Below, piece after piece: positions 51,438 through 53,884 of a stretch of 53,884 bases of DNA; position 1 is the stretch's first letter; each line of letters opens with the position of its first letter. A model generated the notes under the pieces. The model was given only the letters and a program-made list of their open reading frames with translations, was not told where the DNA came from and searched no databases. The stretch is taken from contig JAMLIM010000017.1 of assembly GCA_023954175.1 (NCBI GenBank), positions 1 to 53,884 on the forward strand, read 5' to 3'. Position numbers and translations under genes: made by a program. This stretch comes from Rhizobacter sp. Lineage in GTDB: Bacteria > Pseudomonadota > Gammaproteobacteria > Burkholderiales > Burkholderiaceae_C.

Positions 51438-52517
51438 CTACAGCCGCTCGATCACCGCGCGCACGATGTCGGCCGTGCCGCTCGCACCGCCGAATTCACG
51501 CGGGCGTACCACGCCGCTCTCGAAAGCGCCCTGCACCGCCGCTTCGATCGCACGCGCACCGTCGGCGAGCGCCGAATCGTCGTGCCGGACGGCAAGCCAG
51601 TCGAGCATCATCGCGGCCGACAGGATCATCGCGGTCGGATTCGCGATGCCCTGCCCGGCGATGTCGGGGGCGGTGCCGTGCGCCGGCTGGAACAGCGCAT
51701 GGTCGTCACCGATGTCGCCCGATGGCGCCATGCCCATGCCGCCGACGAGCGAGGCGATCAGATCCGACAGGATGTCGCCGAACATGTTCTCGGTGACGAG
51801 CACGTCGTAGACCCAGGGCTTCAACACGAGGTTGAGTGCCATCGCGTCGACGTAGGCGTGCTCGGTCGCAATGTCCGGGAAGGCCTTGGCGCGCTCGACG
51901 AACACGCTGCGCCAGAACGCCATCGATGCAAACACGTTCGCCTTGTCGACGTTCGTGAGCTTGCCGGGCCGGCCGTGCGCCTTGCGTTGACGCGCAAGCT
52001 CGAGCGCGAAATCGACAACGCGGGCGGTGCCGGCGCGCGTGATCTTCATCGTGTCGCACACGGCGTCGGCTTCGACCACGCCGCGCCCGCGCGCATGGAA
52101 CAGGCCCTCGGTGTTCTCGCGCACCAGCACGAGGTCGATCGCCGTCGCGCGCGGGTCGGCCAGCGGCACCGGCAGCCCGGGCCAGGTGCGCACCGGGCGC
52201 ACGCCGGCGTAGAGGTCGAGCGCGAAGCGGATGTCGAGCTGCGGCACGATCTCGGTGCCGTCGGCGCCGCGCACGTGCGGCAGGCCCATGGCGCCGAACA
52301 GGATGGCGTCGGCGGCGCGGCAGGCGGCGAGCGTCGTCGGCGGCAAGGCGACGCCGGTGTCGGCGTAGAGCTGCGCGCCGGCCGGGTGCGAAGCGGTGTC
52401 GAAGCTGCGCCCGATGCGCGTGCCGGCGGCACGCAGCACCTCGAGCGCGGCGGCCATCACCTCGGCGCCGATGCCGTCGCCGGGCAGCACTGCAATGGAA
52501 TATCGGTTCGAACTCAT
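51438..52517 (-). CDS. Isocitrate/isopropylmalate-type dehydrogenase (tartrate dehydrogenase-like)
   Basis: A 359-residue NAD-dependent beta-hydroxyacid oxidative enzyme. SIAVLPGDGIGAEVMAAALE opens the fold. The loop RENTEGLFHARGRGVVEAD replaces the LeuB-type loop and is nearer to tartrate/D-malate dehydrogenases. The metal site is VTENMFGDILSDLIASLVGG and the NAD loop is AHGTAPDIAGQGIANPTAM. True LeuB is unlikely, because no leucine genes are near. It may oxidise the sugar acid in this operon. Confidence 0.88.
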   Translation of the reverse strand: MSSNRYSIAVLPGDGIGAEVMAAALEVLRAAGTRIGRSFDTASHPAGAQLYADTGVALPPTTLAACRAADAILFGAMGLPHVRGADGTEIVPQLDIRFALDLYAGVRPVRTWPGLPVPLADPRATAIDLVLVRENTEGLFHARGRGVVEADAVCDTMKITRAGTARVVDFALELARQRKAHGRPGKLTNVDKANVFASMAFWRSVFVERAKAFPDIATEHAYVDAMALNLVLKPWVYDVLVTENMFGDILSDLIASLVGGMGMAPSGDIGDDHALFQPAHGTAPDIAGQGIANPTAMILSAAMMLDWLAVRHDDSALADGARAIEAAVQGAFESGVVRPREFGGASGTADIVRAVIERL

Positions 52518-52541
52518 CGGGGGTTCATCGCTCCGGAGATG

Positions 52542-53228
52542 TCACATTTCGACGAATCGATAGCGCTCGAAGATCGCGAGCAACTCGCGACTCGCGCGCT
52601 CGCGGTGGGCGCGGTTGATCTTGACGGCGCCCTCGGTGTCACCGGCGCGCAGCCGCTCGACGAGCTGGCGATGCTCCTTCGTCGAGTTGACCGGCTTGGG
52701 CCGCAGGCGCAACGAGAACATGCGTGCACGGTGCGCACGGTCCCAGTAGTTCAGCACCGTCTGCTTCAGCTGGCGGTTGCCGGCGAGTTCGATCAAGGCG
52801 CCGTGAAAACGCTCGTCGGCCGCGGCCCAGGCGTCGAGGTCGTCGGCCTTGAGCGCCGTGTCCATCGCCTGCGTCGCCTCGACCAGGGGCTTCAGTTCGG
52901 TCTCGCTTGGCGCGCGGCGCGCGACGAGTTCGCAGGCCATGCATTCGAGCGCGGTCAGGATCTCGTAGATCTCGCGCATGTCGGTCGGCGAGACCGGCAG
53001 CACCCGCATGCCGTGACGCGGCACGATGTCGACCAGCCCGTCGTTGCGCAACCGGATCATCGCCTCGCGCACCGGCGTGCGGCTCATGCCGAGCGCGAGC
53101 GCCACTTCCTGCTCGAGCGCCTGGTGTCCCGGCGTCCAGACGTTGTCGAGGATGCGGCGCCGGATTTCCCGGTACGCCTGGTCGACCAGCGAAGGCGTCG
53201 GCTCGGCGGCCAGGACGGACTTGTTCAT
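52542..53228 (-). CDS. GntR family regulator, FCD (FadR) subgroup
   Basis: A 228-residue repressor type. The winged helix is at about 15-75 (RRRILDNVWTPGHQALEQEV, ALGMSRTPVREAMIRLRNDG). The helical FCD ligand domain has the metal-binding Asp and His residues in AAADERFHGALIEL, EHRQLVERLRAGD and AHRERASREL. It probably senses an operon intermediate and controls the surrounding genes. It overlaps the upstream lactonase by four bases, so it is inside the operon, not divergent. Confidence 0.92.
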   Translation of the reverse strand: MNKSVLAAEPTPSLVDQAYREIRRRILDNVWTPGHQALEQEVALALGMSRTPVREAMIRLRNDGLVDIVPRHGMRVLPVSPTDMREIYEILTALECMACELVARRAPSETELKPLVEATQAMDTALKADDLDAWAAADERFHGALIELAGNRQLKQTVLNYWDRAHRARMFSLRLRPKPVNSTKEHRQLVERLRAGDTEGAVKINRAHRERASRELLAIFERYRFVEM

Positions 53229-53884
53229 GCCGCGAGCGGATAACGCCAGTGCGTCGGCTCGACGCCCGCCGCCGGCGCGTCGAATGCGAGGAGGCTGTCG
53301 CCGAGCAGGCAGCCGAGCAATGCCTCGCGCCGCTCGGCGCCCGCGAACGCGATGCTCGAGACGTTGCGCAGGCGCAGGCCTGACGACTCGGCGAGATGAC
53401 TGCGATCCATCGCGTCGGCCTCGTAGGCAGCTTCGACGCGCGCGAGTTGGCCGGCATCGGCGTCTTCAAACCAGATCGTCTGCGCGCCGTCGGGTGCGAT
53501 GCGGATGACGCGGTTGCTGACGATGCTGACGACCCAGGCGTGCCCTTGTTCATCGAACGCGAGGCCGTCTGGGAAGGTGCCGGGGCCGAATTCGGTCACG
53601 ACCTCCTTCGCGCCGAGCGATCCGTCGGCGTGCAGTGCGAAGCGCGACAGGCGGCGCGCAAAGGTCTCGTTCACGTAGAGCCATTGGCGATCGGGCGAAA
53701 CGGCAACCTCGTTCGTGTAGCCCAGACCATCGGCGGCGATGCGGGCGCCGCGCGCGTCGACGACGACGATGAAGCCGTCGTCGCAACCGCGCCGGTAGCC
53801 GCGCGCACGCGGCCGCTGCCGCGTGCTGACCGTGACCCAGAAGCGGCCGGCGAAGTCCTCGACGACGAAGTTGGTCGGTGGCAG
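53225..53884 (-). CDS. SMP-30/gluconolactonase family protein (5' end outside window)
   Basis: 220 residues of the C-terminal part are visible; the frame stays open to the window edge. The six-bladed propeller motifs YTNEVAVSPDRQWLYVNET and FPDGLAFDEQGHAWVVSI carry the expected metal-binding Asn and Asp residues. The family hydrolyses sugar lactones with a divalent metal. As first visible gene of the cluster it probably opens a lactone made by the dehydrogenase or taken up by the TRAP system. Codon use is like its neighbours. Confidence 0.88.
   Translation of the reverse strand: MPPTNFVVEDFAGRFWVTVSTRQRPRARGYRRGCDDGFIVVVDARGARIAADGLGYTNEVAVSPDRQWLYVNETFARRLSRFALHADGSLGAKEVVTEFGPGTFPDGLAFDEQGHAWVVSIVSNRVIRIAPDGAQTIWFEDADAGQLARVEAAYEADAMDRSHLAESSGLRLRNVSSIAFAGAERREALLGCLLGDSLLAFDAPAAGVEPTHWRYPLAA

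Noticed and set aside
51438-52517. leuB (isopropylmalate dehydrogenase of leucine synthesis)
   Set aside because: No leuA/leuC/leuD nearby, sugar-acid operon context, and the ENTEG loop points to tartrate/malate-type enzymes.

Overview
The window is a GC-rich, gene-dense piece of a bacterial chromosome. It suggests a betaproteobacterium, most likely order Burkholderiales. The grounds are the tandem glycine riboswitch in front of gcvT, the gene order thrS-infC-rpmI-rplT-pheS-pheT-ihfA-merR-tRNA-Pro, the adjacent DUF2868/DUF3482 pair, and the many TRAP-type and polyamine-type importers. No insertion sequence, phage gene, CRISPR array or rRNA was seen.

Layout. 1-4.5 kb (+): the end of an ETF-ubiquinone oxidoreductase gene with unusual arginine codons, a membrane protein/GTPase pair, and a Tat-exported YcbK-like protein. 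4.5-8.7 kb (-): acyl-CoA ligase, enoyl-CoA hydratase and L,D-transpeptidase, tightly packed. 8.7-12.6 kb: a small exported protein of unknown role, then (-) MetY, a CoA-binding protein and a catalase. 12.8-18.2 kb (+): glycine riboswitch, gcvT-gcvH-gcvP, and an acetyltransferase. 18.3-23.3 kb (+): a TAXI-type TRAP importer, a glutathione transferase and L-serine dehydratase. 23.5-28.8 kb (+): a polyamine-type ABC importer followed by a ureohydrolase that looks more like a guanidino-acid hydrolase than a classical agmatinase. 28.9-36.8 kb: universal stress protein, DUF1275 protein, aconitase A, an MFS protein, an FMN reductase and a stand-alone phosphotransacylase-like gene.

37-45 kb (-) is the translation and nucleoid core: thrS, infC, rpmI, rplT, pheS, pheT, ihfA, a MerR regulator and tRNA-Pro(GGG). 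Its leaders carry several RNA signals. The most striking is upstream of thrS: a promoter-like -10, a 13-residue leader peptide with four threonines that uses each Thr codon once, and an intrinsic terminator just before thrS. Together these look like a threonine attenuator.

45.2 kb to the right edge (-) is one compact catabolic operon: SMP-30 lactonase, GntR regulator, isopropylmalate/tartrate-type dehydrogenase, Gfo/Idh/MocA oxidoreductase, TRAP importer (P, Q, M), a small monooxygenase-fold protein, a DUF1537 sugar-acid kinase and a class II aldolase-fold decarboxylase. Five gene junctions overlap by 4 bases. The last two enzymes match the known end of tetronate catabolism, giving dihydroxyacetone phosphate. 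The usual upstream dehydrogenase and isomerase are absent and other families take their place, so the substrate and the middle steps may be undescribed. This cluster and the thrS attenuator are the best candidates for new biology here.
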